DNA of 64,000 nucleotides from Occidentia massiliensis (GTDB taxonomy: Bacteria; Pseudomonadota; Alphaproteobacteria; Rickettsiales; Rickettsiaceae), in contig CANJ01000021.1 in NCBI GenBank assembly GCA_000309075.1, positions 27,331-91,330 of the forward strand, given 5' to 3'. A model generated the notes under the pieces. It did not search any database and had not been told where the DNA came from. It saw only the letters and a program-made list of their open reading frames with translations. Shown piece after piece: positions 10,833 through 21,282 of the stretch (the stretch's first letter is position 1; every line of letters starts with the position of its first letter). Made by a program: the position numbers and the translations under genes.

Positions 10833-11201
10833 TCATTGATAAGGAAAATAAAGTTTTATTGTATTTAAAAAACTGTCTAATGATATTGGCTTTGCTATAT
10901 AAAAATCACATCCAGATTGCATAATTCTTATTCTATCGTTTTTCATAGCAAAAGCTGTAATAGCTATGATTGGTATATGTTTCGTACACGGTTGACTCTT
11001 AAGTATTTTGATTAAATCTATACCAGAAACTTCCTGAAGCTTTATATCCATCAATATTAATTCAGGTTTTTCTATATTAACTAGTGTAATAACTTCTTTT
11101 CCATTTTTACAAGTAATCAAATTATGTTCTAACGTTCTTATAATATCATAAAATAACTTTAAGTTTAAATCATTATCTTCAACAATCAAAATTTTAGGCA
11201 T
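10833..11201 (-). CDS. divK: Single-domain response regulator DivK
   Basis: Stand-alone receiver protein that carries phosphate between cell-cycle kinases and controls CtrA activity and polarity in alphaproteobacteria. The protein has 122 residues and no output domain. The acidic pocket is E8/D9, the phospho-acceptor D52 (LILMDIKLQ) and the conserved lysine K104 (YIAKPIS). Partnership with the downstream pleD gene is as in Caulobacter and Rickettsia. The cognate kinase could be the membrane histidine kinase at 24412-26167, which is an inference. Confidence 0.92.
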   Translation of the reverse strand: MPKILIVEDNDLNLKLFYDIIRTLEHNLITCKNGKEVITLVNIEKPELILMDIKLQEVSGIDLIKILKSQPCTKHIPIIAITAFAMKNDRIRIMQSGCDFYIAKPISLDSFLNTIKLYFPYQ

Positions 11202-11520
11202 AAAATCTAAGATATATCTTTATATAATCTATATTACAAACTTTAGTAATAATAGATTGATAGATTTTACAGTAATAAGTCAAGTAATTATTAATTCCTT
11301 TATCAATATTTTATTGCACAATAGCGTTTTTTATTGTATAGCTCTACTAATTAGGATTGTTAAATCAATCTTCTTGTTGTTTATAATACTTTATTTTAAA
11401 AGTTGACTAAGCTTTTTTCCACATTATATACAAATTATTTTTATTATTCAAATTAGGAGATAAAAACACAGATTCATATAATTGATATGACTATTTTACA
11501 TAGTAAATAATTTTTATATA
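11202..11520. other. Divergent intergenic region, no gene seen
   Basis: About 320 bases between the starts of divK (leftward) and tRNA-Ser (rightward). It presumably contains both promoters. No ORF, repeat or strong hairpin was recognised. Confidence 0.5.
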
Positions 11521-11608
11521 GGAGAAGTGGCCGAGTGGTTTAAGGCGCACGCCTGGAAAGTGTGTTTACGGTAACGTATCAGGGGTTCAAATCCCCTCTT
11601 CTCCGCCA
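11521..11608 (+). tRNA. tRNA-Ser (GGA)
   Basis: An 88-base class II tRNA. The acceptor stem GGAGAAG pairs with CTTCTCC, followed by discriminator G and an encoded CCA. The anticodon loop CTGGAAA is held by a five-pair stem and gives anticodon GGA (serine UCC/UCU). The long variable arm expected of tRNA-Ser and the T-loop GGTTCAAATCC are present. It is followed closely by ubiX. Confidence 0.97.
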
Positions 11609-11641
11609 TTAATTAAATATTTATTTAAAGTTTTAACTAAA

Positions 11642-12202
11642 ATGGAAAATATAATTATAGTTGCTATTACTGGAGCATCAGGCGCAGCTTACGGAGTTAA
11701 AATTCTTGAACTACTTAGAAGTTATAGTAATGTATCTACTCATCTAATTATTTCTAAAGCATCAACTCTTACTATTCCAACTGAAATTAAACAATCTATT
11801 TTAGAAATCAAAAAATTAGCATCAAAAAGTTATAACAATCAAGATCTTGCTGCTCCAATGTCTAGTGGGTCATTTAAAACTCAAGGTATGATTATTGCTC
11901 CATGCAGTTCTAAAACTCTTGCTGCTATTGCCTTAGGGTATGAAGATAACCTGATCACAAGAGCTGCTATTGTTACTTTAAAAGAAAGACGCCGTTTGGT
12001 ACTAATGTTTAGAGAAACTCCATATCATATTGTTCACCTTCACAATATGATTAAAGTAACAAAAATGGGGGGAATAATAGCTCCACCTGTTCCTGCATTT
12101 TATAATAATCCGAATACAATTGATGATATTATCGAATATTCTGCAGCTAGAACTCTAGACTTATTTGGTGTAAAGGTAGCTGTTAACCGCTGGAAATCTT
12201 AA
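11642..12202 (+). CDS. ubiX: Flavin prenyltransferase UbiX
   Basis: Makes prenylated FMN, the cofactor of the UbiD decarboxylase in ubiquinone biosynthesis. The 186 residues match the family size. Visible landmarks are the N-terminal flavin-binding VAITGASGAAYGVKIL, the APMSSGSF loop, MIIAPCSSKTLAAIA, RRRLVLMFRETPYH, and the GGIIAPPVPAFY region near the C-terminus. It converges tail to tail on the MFS gene with only three bases between the stops. Confidence 0.95.
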   Translation: MENIIIVAITGASGAAYGVKILELLRSYSNVSTHLIISKASTLTIPTEIKQSILEIKKLASKSYNNQDLAAPMSSGSFKTQGMIIAPCSSKTLAAIALGYEDNLITRAAIVTLKERRRLVLMFRETPYHIVHLHNMIKVTKMGGIIAPPVPAFYNNPNTIDDIIEYSAARTLDLFGVKVAVNRWKS

Positions 12203-12205
12203 TTT

Positions 12206-13474
12206 TTAACTTTTATAATTACTTATTTTAAATTTCTTAAAGTAGCATTCAAGCAATAAAAACCCAAACTGACCTATTGTACAACATACAGGAATTACTC
12301 CTAAGGACCAAGTAAAATTTTCAATATTATAAATAGGAATTCCTAAAGCATTAACTACCCCATCCCATCCATAATCCATAGAATAACCAATATAATGATG
12401 AAAGAAATGACCAAAAGCCATATTGATGCAATTAACTAAAGCAATTGATACCCCAGAATTAATAGATGGTACTAGACTTCCCACTAAGTTAAACACTAGT
12501 GACTGGTACGAACATAACATTCCTAAAATCAACATTAAGATTAATATAATATAGTATGGAATTGCGTTATAATAAAAAAGTAAAATAAAAATTAGTGACA
12601 TTAATGTTCCAAGAGCAAATATTATTATATTTGTAGACTTTATTTTATAGTTTAAATAAGATAATATAGGACTACCTAAACACATGCCTAAGAATATCAT
12701 AGAAACAAGAAAAATACTTTGATTTTCTGTAAAGTAGTATATATCCATAAAAAATGGAATGGCCCATACATCAGCAAATCCTGCTAATGTACCAACCATT
12801 AATCCTCCACAGATACCTATAAATAAAATTAAAGGATTAAATAATAATTTAAATGTATTAATAACTCCAAATGAAGTTTTATTACCTATTTGCTTTTTAT
12901 AAGGAATATAAACATTAATTATTAAGCCTATTAAAGCTATAATAAAACATGTTAATGCTAGTAAGCTAAAAGTTGTATAATAACCGTAATTATTAAAAAT
13001 AATTTTAAGAGGTATACCACCAAACATAGCCCCCATAATACCAAAGGCAAAAGTAAATCCCATCATAATTTGATGATACTCTTTAGGAAAACAAATCTTA
13101 ATAATTTTAGCTACAGTTAAAAAGCCAGAAGCAGAACCCACTCCAATCATAAACCTGCCAATTAATAGTAAATGCCAATTGTTAAACAAAATAAAAGTTA
13201 ATATACCAGCTGTACAAACTAATATAGATATAAAACTCACATATTTAAAATTAAACCTATCAAGCATCATTCCAATTGGAATTTGCATACCAGCATAACC
13301 TAGGTAATAATAACCAGCTAAATCACCAAAAGCACTTACATCAACATTATATTTCTCTATAATCTCCTCTCTAAATATCCCAATTGATAATCTAAGAACA
13401 AACTGAAAAGCAAAAAATAGCGTAGCTGCACACCATAATAGCATTGGTGCTTTTAAAGCATTGAATTTAAACAT
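12206..13474 (-). CDS. Major facilitator superfamily transporter
   Basis: Integral membrane permease of 422 residues with about twelve hydrophobic segments in two halves. The N-terminal half contains the MFS loop signature between helices 2 and 3 (GMMLDRFNFKY) and a GRFMIGVGSASGF helix. A longer polar loop (about 192-205, PYKKQIGNKTS) marks the middle. The substrate cannot be read from the sequence. Rickettsiales carry many such carriers for host metabolites, so import of a host compound is a reasonable guess only. Its start is about 100 bases from the 3' end of tRNA-Arg. Confidence 0.85.
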   Translation of the reverse strand: MFKFNALKAPMLLWCAATLFFAFQFVLRLSIGIFREEIIEKYNVDVSAFGDLAGYYYLGYAGMQIPIGMMLDRFNFKYVSFISILVCTAGILTFILFNNWHLLLIGRFMIGVGSASGFLTVAKIIKICFPKEYHQIMMGFTFAFGIMGAMFGGIPLKIIFNNYGYYTTFSLLALTCFIIALIGLIINVYIPYKKQIGNKTSFGVINTFKLLFNPLILFIGICGGLMVGTLAGFADVWAIPFFMDIYYFTENQSIFLVSMIFLGMCLGSPILSYLNYKIKSTNIIIFALGTLMSLIFILLFYYNAIPYYIILILMLILGMLCSYQSLVFNLVGSLVPSINSGVSIALVNCINMAFGHFFHHYIGYSMDYGWDGVVNALGIPIYNIENFTWSLGVIPVCCTIGQFGFLLLECYFKKFKISNYKS

Positions 13475-13572
13475 GTTGAAAAGTACTCATTATGATAGTG
13501 AATTTATATAATAGCTAATCACTTGTGTCAATTCTATAAACAGGTAAAGTCACTTAGGACAAGGAATAACTT

Positions 13573-13649
13573 TGGCGGGACCGAGAGGATTCGAACCTCC
13601 GGCCTAGTGATTAGGAATCACTTGCTCTATCCTGCTGAGCTACGGCCCC
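13573..13649 (-). tRNA. tRNA-Arg (CCT)
   Basis: A 77-base tRNA read leftward. The acceptor stem GGGGCCG pairs with CGGTCCC (one G-T pair), followed by G and an encoded CCA. The anticodon stem AGTGA/TCACT holds the loop TTCCTAA, giving anticodon CCT (arginine AGG). D-loop and T-loop (GGTTCGAATCC) are normal. Confidence 0.97.
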
Positions 13650-14029
13650 AAATAATTATTTTATATAAAATAATTGAAAGGTAAAATTAATATGTATATA
13701 TAAAACACAAAATATTCTAAACTTCAAACTCATTATAACAAGTAAAGTCTATACACTAATACTAATACATACTCAAACTATTTTTTTTATAAAAAAGAAG
13801 AGCAAAAATGAAAGCCTAATAAAATTTGTTAATATTTTAAACAAAATATTATACAGCTATAATACTACTACATTATAAATTATAATATTAATGAAGCTAA
13901 TGAATTACTTAATTTTTGGGACAAGTATAATAGAAACTAATAGTAGAGATTATTATAAAGCCAGACATATAAAGTAAAAATAATAGAAACAGATTGTTTT
14001 TTGTATTTTCTTAAGTTTACTTATTACAA
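13650..14029. other. Intergenic region with AT palindromes only
   Basis: About 380 bases between tRNA-Arg and the M23 peptidase gene. A perfect 22-base palindrome of A and T lies at 13654-13675, just upstream of the tRNA, and an 8-bp AT hairpin at 13831-13850. Both are weak and could be chance in such AT-rich DNA. No gene was seen. Confidence 0.45.
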
Positions 14030-14995
14030 CTACCTTAATAATTCACTAGCAACAAAATCAATAGGATTTAAATGAACATTATTAAATAACACCTCAAAAT
14101 GTAAATGTTCACCTTGAGCATTACCAGTTGAGCCTTGATGCCCAATTTTTTGGCCTCTAATAATATTATCATTTGTTTTAACTGCTATCGAAGATAAATG
14201 TGCATACTTAGTTTTAAATAATGGACCATGGTTAATAATTACAATACTACCATACCCATTCATTTTACCAGCAAATTCTACTTTACCATTGGCAGCAGAA
14301 TAAATAAAACTATGTCTCTTCCCTTGTAAATCTATTCCTTTATGTAGCCTTGATTTTCTACAATTAATTCTCCTCTTAACTCCCAAAAAGCTTGTAATTG
14401 TGGCTTTATCCTGTGGAAAGAAAATAGGTAAATATTGAATCTCTTTGTTAATTTTATCAAGCCTATCTAAGCTACCAAACTTATTATACGGTTTTTTAGT
14501 GCTTAGAGAATTAGCTAAAGTCTTTGAAATTGTAATGTTATATTTTTGTTTTAAAAAACTGCAATATTCATACAATTGAAAAATTTTCCTTATAGCTATA
14601 TTGTTAAGGTCTTTATAACTCTGAGCAGATTTTTTAGGTAAACTCTTAATAAAGGAATAGTTATAGTTTTTATTGTTAATAATCTTAGCATAATTATTAT
14701 TAAATAAAGTCTTATTATTACGACAATCCTCCATTAAATTATATAATAAAATAGTATCTCCAGACTTTACCTTAAATCTTTTATTTATATTATTTTGTGC
14801 TGATATAAGCAAATTATGGCTTAAAGCTTGCTTAGTACTACAACCATTGAATAAAAAAATTATACACCAAAAAAGTAATAGCCTGATTATACATATTTTT
14901 CTACTTTCAATTATTGAATATTTTAAATAAAATAAAGGTAGTTGTATATTAATATATGTAAGCTCTTGCTTCTTATTCTCAATTTTTGAAATCAT
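14030..14995 (-). CDS. M23 family peptidoglycan endopeptidase, membrane-anchored
   Basis: Probable zinc metallopeptidase or LytM-type factor acting on peptidoglycan in the periplasm. The 321 residues begin with a long polar leader, then a hydrophobic segment (about 36-50) ending in FNGCS, which could be a lipoprotein signal although the lipobox is not canonical. The C-terminal M23 domain (about 200-318) keeps the zinc ligands H218 and D222 (HKGIDLQG) and H297/H299 (GEHLHFE), with H266 (KYAHLS), so it should be catalytically active. A KVKSGDTILLYNL phrase near 76 is weakly LysM-like. It follows lysC by 19 bases and is probably co-transcribed. Confidence 0.88.
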   Translation of the reverse strand: MISKIENKKQELTYINIQLPLFYLKYSIIESRKICIIRLLLFWCIIFLFNGCSTKQALSHNLLISAQNNINKRFKVKSGDTILLYNLMEDCRNNKTLFNNNYAKIINNKNYNYSFIKSLPKKSAQSYKDLNNIAIRKIFQLYEYCSFLKQKYNITISKTLANSLSTKKPYNKFGSLDRLDKINKEIQYLPIFFPQDKATITSFLGVKRRINCRKSRLHKGIDLQGKRHSFIYSAANGKVEFAGKMNGYGSIVIINHGPLFKTKYAHLSSIAVKTNDNIIRGQKIGHQGSTGNAQGEHLHFEVLFNNVHLNPIDFVASELLR

Positions 14996-15014
14996 GTAAA
15001 TATATATTATAATG

Positions 15015-16217
15015 CTAGCTTTTTATTAAATTGTTATGAAGCTTAATTACTATCTCCTCAATATCTTTCTTATCTAATATAACACAAATTTTAATAGCTG
15101 AAGTTATTATACCTAAAACCAGTACTTTAAATTCGTTAATAGTTGTAATAATTTCTTTAAACACCAATTGGTCATTTTTAATTGCATATCCTATTACAGA
15201 AATTAATGATATATTATTATTAATATCATAATTATTGATAACACTAAGCTTTTTTAGCTCATTAAATATCTTCTCAGCTTTTAAAAGTTCAGAAACTGAT
15301 ATAATAATGCCAATACAACGTTCTTTTTGATATATCAAATGCTCTATTGTAACTGAACTTGTAACCATACGGTTTAAGATAAGAAAATATTGATCATCCA
15401 CATTAAATTCTATATTTACAAGCGCTATAGCTTTATCATAAGTTACACCAGTAATTTTAGGTTGTTCCATTTCTTCATTAATTTTTTTAATAATAGTTCC
15501 TTGTTTATCACTAAAAGAAGATATAATATTAATAGGAACATTATATCTCATACCTATCTGAACTGCCCTGGGGTGAATTACTTTAGCACCTAGAGCAGAA
15601 AACTCTAGCATTTCTGTATATGTTATTTCAAGATATTTACAAGCATCTACTACTAACCTTGGGTCAGCCGAAAACACGCCATCAACATCAGTATATATAT
15701 CACATCTCTCAGCATTTATAGCAGCAGCAATTGCAACAGCTGTAATATCTGAACCCCCACGCCCTAAAGTGGTAATTCTATTTTCATCAGTAATTCCTTG
15801 AAACCCTGAAATCACTGGCACTATGTTTTGACATAAAAGTTCACAAATAATTTTAGGGTTAATATTTGTAATTATCGCCTTTGAGAAATTAGTATTAGTT
15901 TTAATAGGTACCTGCCATGACTGCAAAGATCTAGACAGAATTTCTTGTTGTTGTAAAGCTAATGCAAACAGAGCTGCTGTAACAATTTCACCACTACTTA
16001 AAGTAGTATCATATTCAGCTAATGAACTATGAGAATTTAAAATACATAATTCAGAACAAAATGATACTAGTTGCCTTGTAACACCTGCCATTGCAGATAC
16101 CACTACCACTACCTTATTACCTTTTGTTATTTCATCTTTTACTTTCTTTACCGAATTGACAATTTTTGTAGTGTTAGCTACTGATGTTCCACCAAATTTT
16201 TGTACAATAATTGCCAT
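15015..16217 (-). CDS. lysC: Aspartate kinase
   Basis: Phosphorylates aspartate, the first step to lysine, threonine, methionine and diaminopimelate. The protein has 400 residues, normal for a monofunctional enzyme. The N-terminus has KFGGTSV (7-13). The kinase core includes GRGGSDITAVAIAAAI and the YTDVDGVFSADPR motif. Two ACT regulatory repeats follow (about 260-400). In reduced Rickettsiales this step mainly feeds diaminopimelate for peptidoglycan, consistent with the murE gene in this window (family knowledge plus inference). It lies between sucB and the M23 peptidase on the same strand. Confidence 0.95.
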   Translation of the reverse strand: MAIIVQKFGGTSVANTTKIVNSVKKVKDEITKGNKVVVVVSAMAGVTRQLVSFCSELCILNSHSSLAEYDTTLSSGEIVTAALFALALQQQEILSRSLQSWQVPIKTNTNFSKAIITNINPKIICELLCQNIVPVISGFQGITDENRITTLGRGGSDITAVAIAAAINAERCDIYTDVDGVFSADPRLVVDACKYLEITYTEMLEFSALGAKVIHPRAVQIGMRYNVPINIISSFSDKQGTIIKKINEEMEQPKITGVTYDKAIALVNIEFNVDDQYFLILNRMVTSSVTIEHLIYQKERCIGIIISVSELLKAEKIFNELKKLSVINNYDINNNISLISVIGYAIKNDQLVFKEIITTINEFKVLVLGIITSAIKICVILDKKDIEEIVIKLHNNLIKS

Positions 16218-16239
16218 AGACTACAATTAAAGCTAACTC

Positions 16240-17514
16240 TTAAATATTTAATAATAAACGTTCAGGATTCTCTATACTATTTTTTATTTTAACTAAGAAT
16301 GTTACAGCTTCTTTACCATCTATAATTCTATGATCATAAGATAAAGCAACATACATCATAGGCCTTATTTGTATAGCATGATTAATTACTATAGCTCTTT
16401 CTTGTATATTATGCATACCTAATATTCCAGATTGTGGCGGATTTATGATAGGTGTTGATAGCAGTGAACCGAAAATGCCACCATTAGTAATAGAAAAAGT
16501 GCCGCCAGTAAGCTCATCTATAGACAATTTACCATTTTTAGCCTTTTTCCCTAACTCAACAATATTTTTTTCTATATCAGCAAAAGATAATTGATCAGCA
16601 TCTCTCAAAATCGGCACTACAAGCCCAGATTCGGTACTTACAGCTATACCTATATCACAATAATTGTGGTATATTATATCATCTCCATCAATTTGAGTAT
16701 TTACAATAGGTAATTCTGTAAGAGCTGACACTACAGCTCTTACAAAAAAAGACATAAAACCTAGCTTAACACCATGTTTTTTTTCAAATTCTTCCCTATA
16801 TTTTTTTCTAAACTCTACAATGTTGTACATATCTATTTCATTAAAAGTAGAAAGAATAGCAGCTGTATTTTGAGAATCTTTCATACGTTTAGCAATAGTC
16901 TTCCTTAACCTTGACATTTTGACCCGCTTAGTATCTCTTTGCTTTATTCCACTTACTTGAGAAATAGTAGTTACAATCTTACTACTATTTGTTAATACCT
17001 CTACCTCTTCTTGAAACTGCTCATTTTGTTGTATATTAGCTGGAGAATTAACATTACTTATAATGTTCACTACATCTTCTTTAGTAATTCTATTGTTTTT
17101 ACCAGTTCCTTGAATTTTATTAACATCTAGGTCATTTTCTATAACAAATTTTCTAACAGCAGGAGATAATTTATCTTTAATATCTCTACTATTGGCATCT
17201 TGATTTATAGTGTTAGTTAAACCTGACTTTGGGCCTTCAGCTTTAATATTATCTAAAGAAGACTCAAGCTTTGACGATGATTCTATTATGCCAATCACTT
17301 CTCCAATAGCAACTGTGTCATTTTCATTTTTTAGAATTTTTTCTATTACTCCAGAAATTGGAGCATTAATCTCTAGTGCTACCTTATCAGTTTCAATCTC
17401 AGCCACCATCTCATCTTCTTTAACTAGATCTCCTGGTTTCTTATACCATTTTGATATAGTTCCTTCTGATATCGATTCCCCAAGTCGTGGAACTACTATA
17501 TTTGTTTTCATCAT
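16240..17514 (-). CDS. sucB: 2-oxoglutarate dehydrogenase E2, dihydrolipoyl succinyltransferase
   Basis: Transfers the succinyl group to CoA in the 2-oxoglutarate dehydrogenase complex of the TCA cycle. The 424 residues start with a lipoyl domain (about 3-78) whose lipoylated lysine is K44 ([11 protein letters not shown]). A flexible linker leads to a subunit-binding domain (about 115-150, LSPAVRKFV). The catalytic acyltransferase domain (about 195-424) ends with [13 protein letters not shown], active-site H395 and D399. The ATG at 17514 overlaps the sucA stop region, so the two are translationally close. Confidence 0.96.
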   Translation of the reverse strand: MMKTNIVVPRLGESISEGTISKWYKKPGDLVKEDEMVAEIETDKVALEINAPISGVIEKILKNENDTVAIGEVIGIIESSSKLESSLDNIKAEGPKSGLTNTINQDANSRDIKDKLSPAVRKFVIENDLDVNKIQGTGKNNRITKEDVVNIISNVNSPANIQQNEQFQEEVEVLTNSSKIVTTISQVSGIKQRDTKRVKMSRLRKTIAKRMKDSQNTAAILSTFNEIDMYNIVEFRKKYREEFEKKHGVKLGFMSFFVRAVVSALTELPIVNTQIDGDDIIYHNYCDIGIAVSTESGLVVPILRDADQLSFADIEKNIVELGKKAKNGKLSIDELTGGTFSITNGGIFGSLLSTPIINPPQSGILGMHNIQERAIVINHAIQIRPMMYVALSYDHRIIDGKEAVTFLVKIKNSIENPERLLLNI

Positions 17515-20377
17515 TACACTCCAATGTTAAAAGCTTGCTTTAATAAATTTTCTTGTTGCTGATTATGAATTTTTAAATAGCCAGTAGCTGGTGACGATGC
17601 TTCTATTCTACCAGCATATCTCAAATTAATATTGAATTGGCACTCTTTAATAATATCATTTAAATAAGGTTGTATAAAGACCCAAGCTCCCATATTACTC
17701 GGCTCTTCCTGACACCAAACAATATCTTTACATGATGAATATTTTTTTAAAATTTCTAATAAATCTTGTTTTGGAAATGGGTAATATTGTTCAATTCTAA
17801 TTATACAGCTGTTCATAACTTTATTTTTTTGTCTAAATTCACAAAGATCATAAAATACCTTACCACTACATATAATTATATTACTTACTCTACTTTGTAT
17901 AATAGATGCATCAATATCATCTATTACAGGAGAAAAAAGACTATTCTCGCCTAACTCATCTAAACTAGATACTACATCTTTATGTCTCAGTAAAGATTTA
18001 GGTGACATTACTATTAGTGGCTTACGAATATTTCTAACAACCTGCCTACGTAACAAATGAAAATAAGATGCTGGAGTAGTAGGATTTACTACTTGTATAT
18101 TATCATTTGCTGCTAGCTGTAAATATCTTTCAACTCTAGCAGAACTATGTTCAGGCCCTTGTCCTTCATAACCATGAGGCAATAGCAAAATAATATTACT
18201 CATCCTCAACCACTTCATTTCTGATGCACTAATAAATTGATCAAAGATTATTTGAGCACCATTGGCAAAATCCCCAAATTGAGCTTCCCATATTACAAGC
18301 TGATTTGGATTAGCTAATGAATAACCATACTCAAAACCTAATGCTCCGTATTCAGATAAATGACTGTTAGCAACTTGAAAATATAACTGATTTTCAGCTA
18401 CATGATTTAAAGGAACATAATAACTTTGATCTTCCTGGCTATGTAAAATAGCATGTCTGTGAGAAAAAGTTCCTCGCTCTGAATCTTGACCAATTAATCT
18501 AACAGGAATATTTTGTGTTAATAAACTAGCAAAAGCAAGCTGTTCTGCAAGAGCCCAATCGACTAACCCATCTGAAGTGAGACGCTTTAAGCGATCATCA
18601 AATATTTTTTTTAAACGAAAGTGTAGTACAAATTTAGGATGGTCTAATATAAACTCAGGAGTAATAGAACATAATTTTTTACCAAATTCCATTAATATAT
18701 TAGATTTTACTCCCGTTGGTTTTTTATTCTCTTTTATATTATTAAATCTATTAATTCCTTGCCATACTCCTTCTAAATATGAAAATACAGGCTTATAATT
18801 TTTAGCAATATTAAATTCTTTATTTAAAAAATCTGTTAACTTTTGTTTACTATTTTCATAATCAGATTGTTGTATCAATTGTTGATCAATAAGAACTTGA
18901 GCATACTCTTCAGAAATACTTTTTTTATCTTTAATAATATTATACATTAAAGGCTGAGTATACATTGGCTCATCACCTTCATTGTGGCCATATTTCCTAT
19001 AGCAAATTATGTCTACCACTACATCTTTAGCAAATTTCTGCTTATAATTTATAGCTATCAAACTTGCTTTTAATACTGACTCTGGGTCGTTACCATTTAC
19101 ATGTAAAATAGGAGCTTTAATGATTTTAGCTACCTCGGTTGTATAATGGCCTGGATGGATTTCACTAGCATTTGCTGTAAACCCTAATTGGTTATTAACT
19201 ATAAAATGTAATATACCACCAACATTATAAGCTGAAAGTACAGACATTAGTAAACTTTCTGCTACTATTCCTTGACCACTAAAAGAAGCATCACCGTGAA
19301 TCAATATTCCCATTACTTGTTGACGTGATATATCACCTATCATATCTTGCTTAGCTCTAACTTTACCAGCAACTATAGGGTTTACTGCTTCTAAATGCGA
19401 TGGATTAGGAGTTAAAGAAACCTTTATAACATTACCATTTCTAGTTATATAAGAACTAGAATATCCCATATGGTACTTTACATCTCCCATAGAATCTTTT
19501 TCATTAAATATACTAGCAGGTATATCAGCTGTACCTAAAAATTCCGATATAATAGCATGATGGGGCTTCTTAGCTACCTCTGCTAAAGTAACAAGCCTAC
19601 CTCTATGAGCCATACCTATCACTACTTCTTTTAGATTATTATTACTAGCTTCTTCAATTACCTCAATAAGACCAGCTATTACACTTCCCCCACCTTCAAT
19701 TGAAAAACGTTTAGCTGCAGGAAATTTAACGTGTAAAAATTCCTCAAATCCATCTATAGATATTAAATTGTTAAGCAATATTTTTTTCTATCATCAATAT
19801 CAGTATTTAATAACAGATCATTAATTGGATTTTCAAACTTTTTATACAACCAATCAATTTCTTCTTTATTATCTAAATGTGTAAATTCAACAGCAATACT
19901 ACCACAATATATCTTATCTAAATTAAGTTCATTAACAGTTAAATCAGCTTTTGATAAACCAAAACTATCAAGGTTAAGCCCAGCCTCTTCTCTAGTTTTT
20001 ACTTTTCTTAACCCCAAAGGATCAAGGTTAGTACATAAGTGGCCTCTTGCTCTATAGGCTTCTTTTAGCTGTTGGATTCGTATTTGCTTTAATTGGGCAA
20101 AATTACTATCATTAAAGTTAGTTGATATTTTAGAATTACTTGATAATGCTGATATTAACTCAGTATTTAAATATGATGTATCTTTCTCTTTTTTCCTTGT
20201 TTCTTTAGTAAAAATTTGATTTTGTAAAGTTATATTCTCATCATGGTAGTCTTGAAAAAATTGCAACCAACTATCATCTATTGACCTAGGATCTTTCATG
20301 TACTTTTTATATAAATCTTCTATAAATACTGCATTTTGACCAAATAAAAAACTGCTCTTTTCAAAACCCTTACTCAC
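17514..20377 (-). CDS. sucA: 2-oxoglutarate dehydrogenase E1 component, one frameshift
   Basis: Thiamine-diphosphate-dependent decarboxylase of the TCA cycle. It is read in two frames: 20377-19763 (204 residues, the N-terminal E1 region with [17 protein letters not shown] and [16 protein letters not shown]) and 19778-17514 (754 residues, starting in the middle of the conserved [15 protein letters not shown] region). The break is in an A7 tract of the coding strand (19781-19787). One extra A would join the halves as [15 protein letters not shown] and give about 954 residues, the normal size. Downstream, [14 protein letters not shown] and the C-terminal [10 protein letters not shown] region are intact. 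The gene is essential in most relatives, so sequencing error or slippage is more likely than loss. Confidence 0.9.
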
Positions 20378-20391
20378 ATATACCTCTTAAC

Positions 20392-21051
20392 TTACTCATT
20401 TGATATAGCATTTAAAAAATTCTCTTTAGCAAAATTCCAATTTATTAAATGCTCAACAAAAACACGAAGATACTCAACTCTATTATTACGATAATCAAGA
20501 TAATAAGCATGTTCCCATACATCACATGTCAAAATTGGAATTTGATGGTAAATTATCGGCAAATCCGCATTAGAAGTAGTAGTAATTTTTAGCTCTCCAG
20601 CTTCATAGACCAACCAAGCCCAGCCGCTAGCAAATTGTCCTGCTGCAGATTCCTGAAATTTTTGGGTAAATTCTTGATAACCACCAAAATCTCTATTTAT
20701 TTGATCCAACAGTTCTTTGCTTGGCCCCTGGTTATTTTTGTCTTTTTCTCTAGGCCCTAATGAGTGCCAAAAAAAATTATGATTCCATATCTGTGCAGCA
20801 TTATTAAATACTCCTTTCATATTCTCATCTTTAGCAGAATAAATAATAATTTCTTCTAAAGATTTATTTTGCATGTCTGCTTTGTCTATTAATAATTTAT
20901 TTAAGTTATTAACATAGGCTTGATGATGCTTATTGTAATGAAAATCAAAAGTTTCAACTTTCATATATGGTTCCATCAAATTTTTACCATATGGTAATTC
21001 AATTAACTTAAAAGGATACCCAACTTGATTAGCAAACTTAGAGAAAATCAT
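20392..21051 (-). CDS. sodB: Superoxide dismutase (Fe/Mn family)
   Basis: Converts superoxide to hydrogen peroxide and oxygen. The 219 residues carry the family metal ligands: the first His in FDFHYNKHHQAYV, the second in IWNHNFFWHS, and the Asp and His of LTCDVWEHAYYLDY. GPREKDKNNQGPS and QFASGWAWLV are also typical; the spectrum of residues suggests the iron type, but metal choice cannot be proved from sequence. It ends 14 bases before sucA, so it probably heads the sodB-sucA-sucB transcription unit. Confidence 0.95.
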   Translation of the reverse strand: MIFSKFANQVGYPFKLIELPYGKNLMEPYMKVETFDFHYNKHHQAYVNNLNKLLIDKADMQNKSLEEIIIYSAKDENMKGVFNNAAQIWNHNFFWHSLGPREKDKNNQGPSKELLDQINRDFGGYQEFTQKFQESAAGQFASGWAWLVYEAGELKITTTSNADLPIIYHQIPILTCDVWEHAYYLDYRNNRVEYLRVFVEHLINWNFAKENFLNAISNE

Positions 21052-21282
21052 ATTATATATACTCCATCAAATTAAACACATTAATAAATCACGTTAAAAT
21101 AATTACAAAATGATTGTAAAAACTTAATAAAGAGCTTTACCTATATTCTATTTTATCAAACTCCAAAGCAACTTCTTAAATAAAGCTATATATTATTATT
21201 AGTAGTATAACATAAATCCTATATATAACTAATACATAATGATTTATTATTATTCAATTATAAAAAATTTAGATTTATAACT

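Noticed and set aside
13654..13675. Perfect 22-base AT palindrome next to tRNA-Arg considered as a terminator
   Set aside because: It contains only A and T, lies upstream of the tRNA rather than after it, and such palindromes are expected by chance in this base composition.
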